This document shows positions 21,721 through 33,080 of a stretch of DNA of 64,000 nt, one piece after another. Within the stretch, counting starts at the first letter, position 1, and the number at the start of each line of letters is the position of its first letter. This DNA comes from Gambelia wislizenii (taxonomy: Eukaryota > Chordata > Lepidosauria > Squamata > Crotaphytidae), in NCBI GenBank assembly GCA_030847615.1, contig JAUMIR010000015.1:8201501-8265500 (forward strand), given 5' to 3'. The notes beneath the pieces are model-generated. The model saw only the letters and a list, made by a program, of their open reading frames with translations, was not told where the DNA came from and searched no databases. A program made the translations under genes and the position numbers.

Positions 21721-22930
21721 TGTGAAGATTCTTCCTATATATTGAAGATGTTTGATATATATTTTTTATTATTTTCATCTGTAATGCCACATAATGAAGC
21801 TTTATCTATTGATATCATTGTGAAAAGGGGAAGGAACATAAGGATTTGAAGATAATTCATCTCTCCCTCTGGTTATGGCTGTTTAGAAGGTTTGTAGCTC
21901 AATAGAATGAACACCTCTCCCAGCCCAGCACATTGTAGCATTGTATAGGGAGAGGTGCTTTGATGGCCTCACTTGATCAGAGGCCTTTAATTGGGTCAGG
22001 GTGCCTCACACCATGAAGTAGGAGCTTTGGGGCAGAGTGGAGGTGATTTGAGCAGAGTCCACCCTCCCTCCTCCTCTTTTGCTTCAATTCGACCCACCCT
22101 CCTGTCTCTGTCACAGTGTGAGTTTGCTGGTTGCTTATGGGCTGGGTAGTAATCCCCCCTTTTACCTTTTTTTTTTTTTTTGCCTACCCCACACTGTTGC
22201 AAGGGGTTTAGGGAATTGGCATTAGGGTGTGGTGTAGGCTGGCAGGTTTTGGGGCAGATGGGTATTAGTTCTGTGTACACCTATGGCAGCTCTTTTGGGT
22301 GAAGGATAGCTCTATTGAACTACCTTTGAGGTCATGTGTCATGGGGTGGGTGGGGAGTAGACTATCCTTGAGACCAGTCTGAGGGTTGAGCCCTTTCCAG
22401 AAGTCATCCAACTTGAGTTGTCTCATCCTGGGTTTCTGCCTTCCAGCAGATGGTGCCTGGGGAGGGAGTAGCCCAATTGATGGGAACTCCCCCAGAGCTC
22501 AGTTGTTTCACCCAGGGAAGCTGGGAGGTAGGTCTGGGTGAGGCCATAGGCTCCAGCTTTTCCCACATTGGGTCTCTCCCTAGTTTGCATGTCCCAAGGA
22601 ATAAATCTTAAATAGGTGATAGAATAAATAAAGTGGCCCCTGTTTTAACCCAAGCTTTGTGTCTGGCCTCACTGTTTTATGTGTTGGTTATCAAATGGTC
22701 ATGCATTCTCAGAGAGAAGGTCTTGGGTTTCATCTCAAGCATGTCCAGAAGAAGAAAAATGGATAATTGGTGGGATCACAAAGCCCTCTTTCAAATTTTT
22801 TAAAAAATGCAGATAACCTCACTGACTTAAAACAAATTGAGCAAGCTAGCTACAGAGTAGGGGTGGAAAGAATATTTCTAATTCCTCATTCTCAGATTGA
22901 ATAACAGCTTTCTTAATAGTCAGGATGAAC
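21721..22930. other. Unassigned; retroelement-like 3' end at 22600-22680
   Basis: No gene. The section 22622-22680 (AATAAATAAAGTGGCCCC...CTTTGTGTCTGGCC) resembles 41270-41325 and looks like the polyadenylation end of an LTR or DIRS-type repeat. A T run lies near 22167-22180. Confidence 0.4.
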
Positions 22931-23092
22931 AGTAGGTTTGAGTGTTGGACTATGACTCTGGAGACCAGGGTTCAGCCTGAAAACCCACTGGGTAACCTTG
23001 GGCAAGTCACACACTCTCAGATTCAGAAATCCCCATGATAGGTTCTACCATAAGTCAATGATGACTTGAAGGCAAGCAACAACAGCAACAAC
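22931..23092 (+). mobile_element. Sauria SINE, internally deleted
   Basis: Keeps the head (TTGGACTATGACTCTGGAGACCAGGGTTC) and tail (GATGACTTGAAGGCAAGCAACAACAGCAAC) but lacks part of the B-box side and the body. Confidence 0.85.
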
Positions 23093-23322
23093 TATAAGAA
23101 TTGTTCACTTTTTTCCTGACAGTCCAACATCCAGAAGTGTTGCCAAGGAGAAAAGCATGTGGTTTTTTTTATGCCAAAAGCAAAATTGTTTTCTATGCAA
23201 AAATGGGGGGGGGGATATGCTTTTCTCTCCAAAATAATTTTTCCACTTCACCTCTGGACATTCAAATATGGGAAGGATTTCTTTTGAAGAATAATCATTT
23301 TCTCCAACACCACAGAGAAAAC

Positions 23323-23570
23323 TACAGTTGTCCCTTCATATTTGCTGGGGTTTGGTTCCAGGACTCACCCACCCCCTCTGTGGAAACCAAAATCCGTGAA
23401 TACTCAAGTCCCATTATATGCAATGGCATAGCAAAATGGTGTCCTTTATATAAGATGGCAAAATCAAGGTATGCTTTTTGGATTATTTTTATTATTTTAA
23501 GAATATTTTCAAGCCATGAATACTTAAAATTCATGAATACCTAATCCGTGGATACAGATGGATAACCGTA
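23323..23570. mobile_element. Tigger/pogo-like MITE
   Basis: Left end TACAGTTGTCCCTTCATATTT and right end GGATAACCGTA are inverted, with TA at both tips as expected of Tc1/mariner-superfamily insertion. The body contains GGTTCCAGGACTC and CCAAAATCCGTGAATACTCAAGTC, typical of Tigger-type miniature elements. No transposase. Confidence 0.7.
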
Positions 23571-23726
23571 CTCCAGTTATTTGTTCTTTCATGCAAGGAT
23601 TAAATAGTTCAGGATTTATATCCTTACTGTAGATAAACACATTGATAACACTGAGGTTCATTCTGCACCTGTTTTAAAAATCCAACATAGAAACTGAGAG
23701 ACAGTAATACTGATGCAACACAAAGC

Positions 23727-23732
23727 TTTATT
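23727..23732 (-). promoter_or_regulatory. Polyadenylation signal AATAAA of beta-protein gene 1
   Basis: TTTATT on the plus strand in the context GATGCAACACAAAGCTTTATTGTGAAAGA, closely matched by gene 2 at 46318. It lies about 407 bp beyond the stop codon. Confidence 0.75.
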
Positions 23733-24138
23733 GTGAAAGAGGGATGGAGAAGAACAGTATAAGAAAAAGTGGTGTGTGAAAACAATGGATTACAGGAGAT
23801 GTCCATGGACATAAACACAGAAAAAATTGACAGCAACCATTTTTCAAACCCATTTTTGTAGGCATTGTACAGTGGCATTCAATATGGCAGTAGGTACAGT
23901 ATATAAAACATGATTCTTATTAACAACACTGAAAAAGGAAGAGAAAATTCAAGGACAAACAGGACAGTATTGTACCCAACCAAATTTCATATATCAGTGA
24001 ACATGAGGATCTTGTTTCTCCCATTGGTTAGAGCTGGGAGACACAGAGGCGCAGGAGTTCTCAAACACAGCACATTCTCCTGGTACCAATCATCATCTTT
24101 TTTTCATTTCCATGTTATCACTTCCATGCAATCAGAAT

Positions 24139-24597
24139 CTAACAAGGTCCACAGCTGCCAGAACTATAGTAAGGCAGGCATCTCCGTGAATATCTTCTCC
24201 AGCCTCCATATCCTCCACAATACCCCCCACTGTATCCTCCACCATATCCACTTCCATATACACCACTATATCCTAGCCTGCCATATCCTCCAGAGATTGA
24301 TCCACCAGAAAACCCACCAGCAGAGCCCAGTGCTGGATATCCATATGGTACTACTTGACCCACAGCAACTGGATTACCAGATGAAGATAGAATTGGTCCT
24401 GGGAGGGACACTACTGAGGGAGCAGGTTGGATCACAACTTCAGACCCTGGGAGCTGGCTACTGCAAACAGCAGCACCATAGCCGACCCCGGTACCAAAGC
24501 CGGCACCACTGACTGGAACTAGGCCACAAGATCCGACACCACCAAGACCATAGTCATATCCACAAGGGACAGTGCACACAGAGCCACAGTAGGACAT
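24139..24597 (-). CDS. Corneous beta-protein (beta-keratin), gene 1
   Basis: 152-residue structural protein of the squamate epidermis. In this family, a short core box forms beta-sheets that dimerise and polymerise into filaments of scales and claws. Seen here: cysteine-bearing N-terminus MSYCGSVC; core box at about residues 48-82 (SSQLPGSEVVIQPAPSVVSL, then PGPILSSSG); a Gly/Tyr-rich tail (about 93-132); and a basic, cysteine-rich end (GGWRRYSRRCLPYY, then SCGPC). I chose the start at 24597, not the upstream ATG of the open frame, because a splice acceptor (CCTTTCAG, AG at 24619-24620) lies 21 bases before this ATG. Family genes have a 5'UTR intron and the whole CDS in exon 2. The CDS looks intact. 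The specific paralogue name cannot be given from sequence alone. Confidence 0.95.
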   Translation of the reverse strand: MSYCGSVCTVPCGYDYGLGGVGSCGLVPVSGAGFGTGVGYGAAVCSSQLPGSEVVIQPAPSVVSLPGPILSSSGNPVAVGQVVPYGYPALGSAGGFSGGSISGGYGRLGYSGVYGSGYGGGYSGGYCGGYGGWRRYSRRCLPYYSSGSCGPC

Positions 24598-24618
24598 CTT
24601 GTAGGTGGAATCTAGGAG

Positions 24619-26480
24619 CTGAAAGGATGGGAAATGCAATATATGTAAATGTGCATCATAGACCAAGGTACAAGTGATAAGAAGCTGTAATTTCTTGCTA
24701 ATTTTCAATATTAAATTAGAAGGAAAATTCAGGAAAGATCTGTAGAACAGTAGTGGAGGAAATATAGAGAATGCAGAAGACCCTGGATTCTATTCATGGT
24801 TAGGTCATCTGATTGAGTATAAAAGGGCTTCCACAAAATTAGAATTTCTGTGCAAAAGTATTCTTCCACATTTCTTTTTATTTCTGCCTAAAATTTGACA
24901 AATGTCTGAGAGAGGCAGGTAAACAGACTTTATTTTGAGTGGGAAGAAAACCTCTGTAGAATTAGAGAACAACATTCATTATGGTAGTAGGTATAGCTGA
25001 ACCTAAAAATCTCAGGATGACTTTTTGTTTGTCCCTGAGGAAAAATTTGGAGCATTTTTACTTCCTTACATTAATAGAAAAAATAAGACTACTTTGTAGA
25101 ATTTCCCCCAAATGTTTCCAGTGGTGACACTAGGGAGGTGCGGAGAGGGGCGCTTGGGGGAGGGGTACAGAGAGAAGAAACCATCAGGGAAGGAGTGACA
25201 CCAGCCTTAGTGACACCACAGAATATTTCCCTACCTATCTTTTCTAATAAGTGACTTTTCTCTTCCATAATGATTGAGATTAATACCATAGCACTTCTAT
25301 TAGCACTTCTATTTCTATACCTCTTATTAGTGAAAAGCACTCCCTAAGCAGTTTACAACATGTTAGCTAATTGGCCCCAACAAGTTGGGTACTCATTTTA
25401 CTGACCTACAGAAGGCTGGAAGGCTGGGTCAACCTGGACCCCTGTAAGATCAAACGTGCTGTGGTACTTACATTTAACCACTAGTCCACTAGGGCTCATA
25501 TTATTGTGCAAGATAAAAAAGTGTGGGCAGGCCACACCAGAAGCAGCAAAAGAAAAGAAATAATGAAGATGTGGCAGCCCTGATGCTAAGGTTGAGCTAG
25601 ACGTTGAGAAATTGTTGGGAGTATTTTTCAAGTCTGGAGAAATTAAATTATCTCCCCATCCCAACATTTAGTGTAGATAATTCCAGAAGGCCATTTGGTC
25701 ACAGCTCTTATAGTGGTAACGTCTTTCTCGCCAGAAACCAAGCAAGGCATAGAAGTTTCCAGGTGGAGTTGTTCTATCTCTGGACATCATGACTAAGTAG
25801 TAAGGTGGGCTAGATGGTCTATAAGTCTACATGAATCTATGTTGATTTCAGTTTATCTCAGCAGGCTTTACAACAATACCATACATTGAGCCAGAATTAT
25901 GCTCATACTACAGGATGAGGAAATCAAGGTTGAAAAAGTGTGTGATATCCCTCAGGATATATTCAATGCAGCTCAGAAGTATGACAATGGCCAATGGTTC
26001 CAATTAAATGTGCATAGGGTTTTCACCTTCTTCTGTTCAGTGCAAGGTAATACCAAAAATCTACCTTTCTGGTTCATTGTTCTTTCCCTTCCCAGCTATC
26101 AAAAGTACATGGGGCTGATGGAATACATGTGTTCATAGGACTCCAGAATTTATTACCAATAGCTGAAGAAACCAATTTTCTCACTATTCTTCCTTTCAAT
26201 TTTTCATTTCAGTTTTTCTATGTAGGCTTTCAAAAATATATTGATGACAGATTAGGAATGAAGGATGCTAGAATAGTGGACATTGATCCAATCCAGCAGG
26301 AATCTTCTTATGTTCTTTAGTACAATACACAAACATACCAAAAGTTTGCATGAAGAAAAGAGATGCAAGGTGGAGAAAATACATACATGGCAGAATCACA
26401 ATGGGGGGAATATACCAAGCAGAACCTGAAAGATTAACATTTCTATCAAGTGCATTGAGGTGGCATCAAATCATACTTAC
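24619..26480 (-). other. Intron 1 of beta-protein gene 1 (in 5'UTR)
   Basis: Donor GTAAGTATGA begins at 26480 and acceptor CCTTTCAG ends at 24619 on the minus strand, giving 1862 bp. The first about 150 bp after the donor resemble the intron of gene 2. A reversed SINE sits at 25300-25498. Otherwise nothing recognised in 25500-26330. Confidence 0.8.
25300..25498 (-). mobile_element. tRNA-derived SINE (second family), in gene 1 intron
   Basis: The complement reads GCCCTAGTGGACTAGTGGTTAAATG, then CAGCCTTCCAGCCTTCTGTAGGTCAG and TGAGTACCCAACTTG, collinear with the SINE at 54400. It is different from Sauria SINE: the body has a GGTCGGTAAAATGAGTACCCAG-type signature. Confidence 0.75.
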
Positions 26481-26535
26481 CGGGTTCGTCAAACAGAAAA
26501 GACTAGTAGTGGATAAGAAGGAGATAGCTGCCTTT
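26481..26535 (-). other. Non-coding exon 1 of beta-protein gene 1
   Basis: Placed between the TATA box and the GTAAGT donor at 26480. It contains TCCAAAGGCAGCT (26526-26538), identical in exon 1 of gene 2. The transcription start is estimated from the TATA distance only, so the upper bound is uncertain by about 10 bp. Confidence 0.7.
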
Positions 26536-26558
26536 GGAAGTATCCTTGGATACAAAGC

Positions 26559-26565
26559 TTTTATA
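26559..26565 (-). promoter_or_regulatory. TATA box of beta-protein gene 1
   Basis: TATAAAA on the minus strand in the context TTGTATAAAAGCTTTG, placed like TATAAAAGC of gene 2 relative to the conserved exon 1 sequence. Confidence 0.8.
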
Positions 26566-26970
26566 CAATTCTTCTAGCTTTGTTGAGGTGTTCACCAGCC
26601 CCTCCCATAAATTGTGTCCTAACTAGATCTTGGAAGGAGAGCTTGAAATATGCTGATACATTATGTAAAAATTTGTCATTAGTTTTGTTTGCCTCCCTTT
26701 CATTTTTGCACCCATTAGATTATCTCTAGACCATTTCATCAGCCCAGGAATGTTACACCCTGCAGTTTGGAGATGGGTCACTCTTGCATCAGCAGAAGGA
26801 AGAAACCACTTTTATGCCAATGCCAAGGACTATGTCCAACCTCCACCCATATTGTGAGAGCACCTTAAAGATTCTACAACACTCCTGTGTCATACAGGCT
26901 ATGTTATAAACATGGAATTAGTTTAGGATTATCATTAGATGTTACCTAAAGGAAAATTCATGGATAATGT
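26566..26970 (-). promoter_or_regulatory. Conserved 5' flank of beta-protein gene 1
   Basis: Collinear with 49010-49405 upstream of gene 2. The shared sections include TAGATCTTGGAAGG, CTCCCTTTCATTTTTG, CCCATTAGATTATCT, TTACACCCTGCAGTT and CAGCAGAA. The match is promoter-proximal and uninterrupted by repeats. Whether it is constrained or simply duplicated cannot be told from this window. Confidence 0.7.
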
Positions 26971-26977
26971 TGAGATA

Positions 26978-26998
26978 TCCTCCTCCTCCTCCTCCTGC
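26978..26998. repeat. (TCC)n microsatellite
   Basis: Seven TCC units just upstream of the conserved flank of gene 1. Confidence 0.9.
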
Positions 26999-27004
26999 TC
27001 TTTG

Positions 27005-27206
27005 TCACTGTTGTTTGTATGTGTTGTCAAATTAGCTTCTTTTATGATGATCCTACTGAAATGAGATACTCTTATAAGACCCTGTTATGAACAGTACAAC
27101 TCAGGTCTTGCATACTCGGCACCATGGCTTCCTTGTCTGAGCCAATCCTCCTGTAATATGGTCTTCATCTTTTCCTACTTTGTTCAACTCTTTCTAGCAT
27201 TAGCCA
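27005..27206 (-). mobile_element. Bov-B-like LINE 3' fragment
   Basis: The complement contains the Bov-B end layout (CAACTCAGGTCTTGCATACTC on the plus strand and the CATGGCTTCCTTGTCTGAGCC section), similar to 44190-44330. Strongly decayed; the following CR1 starts directly after it. Confidence 0.5.
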
Positions 27207-27207
27207 G

Positions 27208-28575
27208 GTTGAGAGCATCTGGGTAAAAATCAAGGGGGAGAGAAATGGCAGGGATGACATTGTGGGTTTCTACTACAGACCTTCAAGCCAAACTGAGGAC
27301 TTGGATGATGCCTTCCTTGAACAGATGAATGCATTTTCAGAAAGGAGAGATGTAGTAGTAAATGGGGGATTTCAACTATCCTGACATTTGTTGGAAGTCC
27401 AATTCTGCTAAAAAATTAAGGTCCAACAAATTCCTCACTTGTCTTGTAGACAATGTCATTATCCAGAAGGTGGAAGAGGCAACAAGGGGATGAGCTGTGT
27501 TAGATCTGATCCTAACCAACTTGTTAATGGGGTGGAAGTGGTATTTGGGGAGTGACCATTTTCTCCTTGTGTTTGTTATACAAAGGAAAGGGGAAGCCAA
27601 GTGTATTCAGACATGCATTCTAAACTTCAAGAAAGCTGATTTCAGTAAACATAGGGCATTACTGCGGGTGATCCCTTGGTCAGAAATACTAAAAGAGGAG
27701 GAAGTTCATAGTGGATGAGAGTTCCTTAAAAGTGAGATATTGATCAATAGGAGTATAATGTCTAGATCATGGGAAGTAATAGTGCCACTCTGTTCTGCTT
27801 TAGTCCGACCTCACCTGGAATACTGTGTTCAGTTCTTGGCACCACAATTCCAGAAGGATATGGACAAGCTGGAACATGTCCAGAGGAGGGTGACCAAAAT
27901 GGTGGGAGGTCTGGAATGCCCTATGAGGAGTGGCTTAGGGAGGTGGGTATGTTTAGCCTGGGGAAGAGAAGGTTACGAGGGGACATGATAGCCATGTTTA
28001 AATATTTGAAGGGATGTCATATTGAGGATGCAGCAAGCTTGTTTTCTGCTGCTCCAGAGACTAGGACATGAAGCAGTGGACTCAAACAATAGGAAAAGAG
28101 ATTCCAACTAAACATTAGGAAGAACTTCCTGAAGTAAGAGCTATTTGGCAGTGGAATGTACTGCCTCGTAGTGTGGTGGAGTCTCCTTCTTTGGAGGTTT
28201 TTAAGCAGAGGCTGGATGGCCATCTGTCAGGAATTCTTTGATTGCATATTCCTGCATGGAAAGGGGTTGGATTGGATGGCCCTTGTGGTCTCTTCCAACT
28301 CTCTGATTCTATGATAGCACAATCCAATGAGGAAAAATTGGAGGTGTCTAAAGAAACAAGAATAATGTCCAAAGAACTTCCAACTGAGCTAAGACTTAAA
28401 AGAGACATGTACAAGAAATGGAAAAGGGGGGAATCACCAAAGAAGAATCCAAACAAATAGCTAGGTCATGTAGGGGGACAGTCAGAAATGCTAAAGCACA
28501 GATGGAGCTCAGGTTTGCTAGAGAGGTATAAAACAATAAAAAGGGCTTTTTTGGGTTATGTACATAACCAAATGG
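27208..28575 (+). mobile_element. CR1 LINE with a second CR1 inserted
   Basis: The outer element gives endonuclease codons at 27208-27745 ([40 protein letters not shown]) and resumes at 28319-28575 with the endonuclease-RT linker (KKWKRGESPK, then a frame giving ARSCRGTVRNAKAQMELRFA). Between them, 27746-28318 is a 5'-truncated CR1 3' end in the same orientation ([18 protein letters not shown] to the terminal ATTCTATGATA). The outer element stops before its RT domain. Confidence 0.82.
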
Positions 28576-29654
28576 TAAGGAAATGGTAGGGTTGCTGTGT
28601 TACCTGCCCTGATATACCTCACTCTCCCATTAATTCATCCATTGGCTATCTTGCATATACTGGCTTATTATTATTGACACTCCATGTGGTTGATAGTAGA
28701 CCAGGGCCTCCCAAATACAAGGACTCAAGGTTTGCTCAGAAAGCCTAAGAAAGTAGCCAAACCAAATTCCTAAAACATAGGCCCTGGTAGTAATTAAGCA
28801 AACCCCCTTGAACTGATGAGTTAGGGAGGATATTGGCTAATTCTCCTGGATGTATATAGAAGCAAGTCATTCAATAATTCAGTGAAAATAGCTGGATATT
28901 CATTGCCTTGCAAAACTGCTTTTTCCTTGCATCTTTCCTAAAATAATAGAGAGTTGCCTGAGACCTATCAGTTCTGATGTTTCAGCCATTAGTGATCATT
29001 AACACACCTGGAGAATCCATTGTTTAACCCTGGTAAACTCCAACAAACATTGTATTCCACTCAAAATACCCCTTCATGGGGAATATCAAGTATAAATATG
29101 ACCCCAAAACACCATCAAAGTGTTAACAGTTTCTCCCACCTTGCCACTCTGCCAGTTTGCTGTACTCTCTCAAAGCTGCATTCTGACTATCTTCTGCTAC
29201 ACGAATCTCTGCTCTTCAGACAGGTATAGTATAGCCCATCATCCTGGACTCTAATCCTCTATCCCAATACTACCTACTTTCTTTGACTTTGCAAAACTCA
29301 TTCATCCCCTCACCCCCAATGCAGAAGCTTGAACGAACAATTGAGCCAGCCAATAGCATCACTTGTGGCAAGAAACTCTAAAGAAAGTTTGTCACCGAGG
29401 TTGTGAAAAAAATGAGTAATCACATCCTTGATTAACAGCTAAAATAATAATAATCCCAGGACCATAAACTCGTGTAAACAAAAAAACCCTGGGGTAGTAT
29501 ATAGTGGGAGAAGATACATATCATGGGACATGATGCCATGTAAACAATGATCCTGGGATCTCCCCAGAATATCCAGTTCAGAGACAAAAATCGTGTAAAC
29601 AGCGAGGGTCAAATATGGGATCAAGAAGTCCCGAGACGCCCCACGACAATAACT
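28576..29654. other. Unassigned 1.1-kb stretch
   Basis: No recognised gene. Three GTGTAAAC/ATGTAAAC-type motifs at about 29475, 29540 and 29595 hint at a decayed MITE related to the GTGTAAAC-ended family, but no terminal repeats were established. Confidence 0.35.
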
Positions 29655-30420
29655 AGTGTCTAACTGGCACCCTGTTCAATGCTCTGGTTGTTTGCCTGTG
29701 GGGTTCCTCAAGATTTGATTTTGTCTCCCATGCTGTTTAACATCTACATGAAATCACTGGGAGAGGTCATGTGGAGTTTTGGGGTGTGGTATCACCAGTA
29801 TGCTGATGACATCCAACTCTATCTGTCCTTCCCATATGATTCCAAGTAAACTATCTTGGTACTGAACTAATGTCTGTTGTCAGTAGTGGACTGGATGAGG
29901 GCAAACAAATTGAAATGTAACCCAGAAAAGACAGAGGTGCTCCTGGTCAGTTAAAAAACAGATCATGGAATAGGGGCCCAGCCTGTGCTGGATGGTGTTA
30001 CACTCCCCCTGAAATCTCAGACTTGCAGCTTGGGTGTTCTCCTGGACTCAACTCTAAGCCTGGATGTCCAGGTCTCAGCAGTGGCCAGGAGAGCATTTGC
30101 ACAGCTAATACTGGTGTGCGAGCTGCACCTGTTCCTTGAGACATCAGATCTGGCCAAAGTGACACATGCCTTGATTACATCCTGTTTGGACTACTGTAAT
30201 GCACTCTATGTGGAGTCGCTTTTGGAAACTGCTCAGAAACTTCAGTGGGTCCAGAATGCTGCAGCCAGAATGATGACTGGGGCCAGTTATAAGGAACATA
30301 TAACTCCCTTATTAAAACAGCTTCACTGGCCACTGATTTCTTTCTGGGCACAATTCAAAGTGTTGTACATGACCTATAAATCCGTATATAGCTTGGGTCC
30401 AAACTATCTGATATGAACCT
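29655..30420 (+). mobile_element. L2 LINE fragment (RT palm to C-terminus)
   Basis: Starts at motif B ([24 protein letters not shown], with breaks) and continues through [11 protein letters not shown] and the L2 tail (DVQVSAVARRAFAQL, LDYCNALYVESL, then WVQNAAARMMTG). The RT catalytic box is kept as YADD, but frames shift. No 3' tail repeat is seen. Confidence 0.85.
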
Positions 30421-30746
30421 TTCAGGGGAAAGCTTTCTCTCAGTCCAACCATCAAACTCTGGAGAGCAACAGCCAATCTGACTAAACAATACTAGACTTG
30501 GGTAGAGTAATGGTTTGGCATGATGGAAGGAAAATGACTATGTTCCTGTACACCCTTTGCAAACATGCAGATCATATAATGAACATCCATAACTGATCTG
30601 TTAACAATGAAGATGAATCCATGCGAGGTGGGGAACTTTTGGTCAATACAGTGTGTCCCCACCCTCCAAAACTTATACACCCTTAAAAGGATTAAAGATT
30701 ACAATAGTAGAGAACTATCCAGTGCATCTCTGTGCAGGGAAGATTT

Positions 30747-31632
30747 CATAGAATCATACAATCGTAGAATTGCAGAGTTGGAAGAGACCACGAGGGTCAT
30801 CCACTCCAACCCCATTCTGCCACGCAGGAAATCAAAATCAAAGCATCTCTGACAGGTGACCATCGAGCCTCTGTTTAAAGACCCCCAGGGAAGGAGATGC
30901 CACCACACTCCGAGGGAGTGTGTTCCACTGCCAAACAGCTCTTACTGTCAGAAAGTTCCTCCTAATGCTGAGGTGGAATCTCTGTTCCTGGAGCTTGCAT
31001 CAATTGTTCCGTGTTCCAGTCTCTGGAGCAGCAGAAAACAAGCTTGCTCCATCCTCAATGTGACATCCCTTCAAATACTTAAACAAGGCTATCATATCGC
31101 CTTTTAACCGTCTTTTTTCCAGGCTAAACATACCCAGGTCCCTAAGTCTCTCCTCATAAGGCATGGTTTCCAGACCTTTCACCATTTTAGTCACCCTCCT
31201 CTGGATACACTCCAATTTGTCAATATCCTTTTTGAATTGTGGTGCCCAGAACTGGACACAGTATTCTAGGTGAGGTCTGACCAAGGCAGAATAGAGTGGC
31301 ACTATGACTTCCCTTGATCTAGACACTATACTTCTATTGATGCAGCCCAAAATCACATTGGCCTTTTTAGCTGCCACCTCACACTGTTGACTCATGTTCA
31401 ACTTGTGGTCTACTAGGACGCCTAGATCCCTTTTGAAAGTAGTCTCATTCAGCCAGGCTTTCCCCATCCTGTATCTATTTATTTCATTTTTCCACCATAA
31501 GTGCAGTACCTTACATTTCTCCATATTGAATTTCATTTTGTTTGCTTTGGCCCAGCTCTCCAGTCTATCCAGGTCATTTTGAATTTTGATCCTGTCCTCT
31601 ACGGTATTAGCTACTCCTCCTAATTTGGTAAA
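30747..31632 (-). mobile_element. CR1 LINE, 5' truncated
   Basis: A 3' end with octamers at 30747, C-terminal codons and an open frame to 31641 covering the region after the RT FADD box (GVANTVEDRIKIQNDLDRLE). It is close in sequence to the copies at 4924 and 61163, so fairly recent. Confidence 0.92.
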
Positions 31633-31747
31633 TTTTAACAACTTACAGAAATTGTAATTTAATTGTAATTAGCTACTCCTATAATTGTAATTAGCTACTC
31701 CTCCTAATTTGGTAAATTTCAACAATTTACAGAAATTGTAATTTAAG
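31607..31747. repeat. Short tandem duplication at the CR1 5' junction
   Basis: TTAGCTACTCCTCCTAATTTGGTAAATTT...AGAAATTGTAATTT occurs at 31607-31660 and again at 31691-31745, with an extra AATTGTAATTAGCTACTCCT unit between them. The repeated unit includes the CR1 edge and flanking AT-rich DNA. Confidence 0.8.
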
Positions 31748-31967
31748 ATGGAATTTATAACTCTGATTAAATTATTATTATAACATTCATTCTTCAATAT
31801 AAATATATTTACTTAGCCTTCAAATAATCACTATAGTTACATTTGTTGTTAAAGGGTGAACACATTTTTTGGAAGGGGATGCCCTGTGGAGAAGGAGAAG
31901 GAAGATCAACTGATGATCTTCCTTCAATTGATGACAATTGACCATGAAAACTTCAGCTGAAGGTAGT

Positions 31968-32260
31968 TGGAGTAGGGATAAAAAGAATATCCAAAAATAT
32001 TTTTTGAATAGTTTGGGGGGAAAAAATTGTGGTTTTAATCTTTTCAGAAACCCTGATGAAAAGAATCCTGGATTGACAAGGTTCACAGTTTGGGCCTTAT
32101 TTTGCACAAAATCTGCACTTGGAAAACAGCGCTTCCTACACAGAATATAATATTGCTGGACAGAACATTTCCTGGATAGTAAATTGTGTTTTTTGCACAA
32201 AAGAACCACACACACATTTTATGCAGGATAAGTCCTACATTGTGAATAAGATTTTAAATC
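31968..32260 (+). repeat. Dispersed GCACAGAAAA repeat family, copy 3
   Basis: Head TAGGGATAAAAAGAATATCC, inner AAGAATCCTGGATTGACAAGG, end TTTTATGCAGGATAAGTCCTACATTGTGAA. The inner section is shared with the copies at 43305 and 44485. Confidence 0.55.
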
Positions 32261-32379
32261 TGCATGATAGTCAAAGTATTTCTTGCAGCAGGAAGAAAAT
32301 TGCTAAAATTACTTATTGTAATTTGAGTAAATGTGAGTAAACACATTGAATCAGTTCTTGCATAATAACTCAACATATA

Positions 32380-32845
32380 GGCTAATTCCATTGATTCAAT
32401 AGACCTACTTGGCTTGGGACAAACAATAAGGTTCAGGCTTAATGCTTTTAATTAATAAAATAAAGTAGGGCATCATATCAAACAGAGCAACAAGTATAAA
32501 AACTTATTATGAACAATAAAATGATCATGACATTCTAAAGGCTATTGAACATCACATTCTGAGGCTGTTAATCATAAAGAGGAATTAAACTTCAAAGCAT
32601 TCAAAGGACTGTATATAACAGCTCTTAATGATAAGGGTGTTGCCATTTGTCAATATGAGGGTGTATATCTCCAGGGGAAAGAAACAGTATACCTTGATGA
32701 CATCCTCCTTTGCATATACAACAGTGATAAGTGTGTTTACAAGACTAATTTCAAAGCACTGCATCCTACACCCAAGAGGGTGTAGCTCAGCATTCGATGA
32801 GTTGTTAAACAGAGGTACATTAAATGTACAGATGTGCTTTGTCCA
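32380..32845 (+). other. Non-coding block paired with 56270-56690
   Basis: Collinear similarity: CACATTCTGAGGCTGTTAATCATAAA, GACTGTATATAACAGC, AATATGAGGGTGTATATCTCCAGGGGAAAGAAAC, CCTTGATGA and ACATTAAATGTACAGATGTGC-like sections. No coding frame is conserved. It lies about 6 kb upstream of gene 1, as its partner lies about 7.4 kb upstream of gene 2. It may be a regulatory element, duplicated neutral DNA or an unrecognised repeat. Confidence 0.65.
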
Positions 32846-32899
32846 CAAAGACATGTATAACCCACAAAGATTCCATACTAGTTTCAATTAAATATTCAA

Positions 32900-32970
32900 T
32901 CTTGTCTTAGAAACCCTGTGATAGGTTTGCCTTAGAGTCTCCATGAGTCAGAAACAAATAACAACAAATA
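32900..32970 (+). mobile_element. Sauria SINE/Bov-B tail fragment
   Basis: AAACCCTGTGATAGGTTTGCCTTAG, then CCATGAGTCAGAAACAAATAACAACAAA: only the 3' tail. Confidence 0.75.
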
Positions 32971-33006
32971 TCTCTAAACAATCTGGAACTTGTAGTCTTA
33001 GCAATC

Positions 33007-33080
33007 ATAGAATCATAGAACTGTAGAGTTGGAAGAGACCATGAGGGCCAGGAAATCACGATCAAAGCATCCCTTCAATT
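33007..33080 (-). mobile_element. CR1 3' tail fragment
   Basis: AATCATAGAATCATAGAACTGTAGAGTTGG and GAGACCATGAGGGCC, then a small deletion before GAAATCACGATCAAAGCATCCC. Confidence 0.85.

Noticed and set aside
24010..24512. 200-codon plus-strand frame over gene 1
   Set aside because: Antisense shadow of the beta-protein CDS, produced by its Gly- and Pro-rich codons.
24139..24708. Upstream ATG giving a 189-residue beta-protein
   Set aside because: The extra 37 residues lie across a splice acceptor and do not resemble the family; MSYCG is the usual start.
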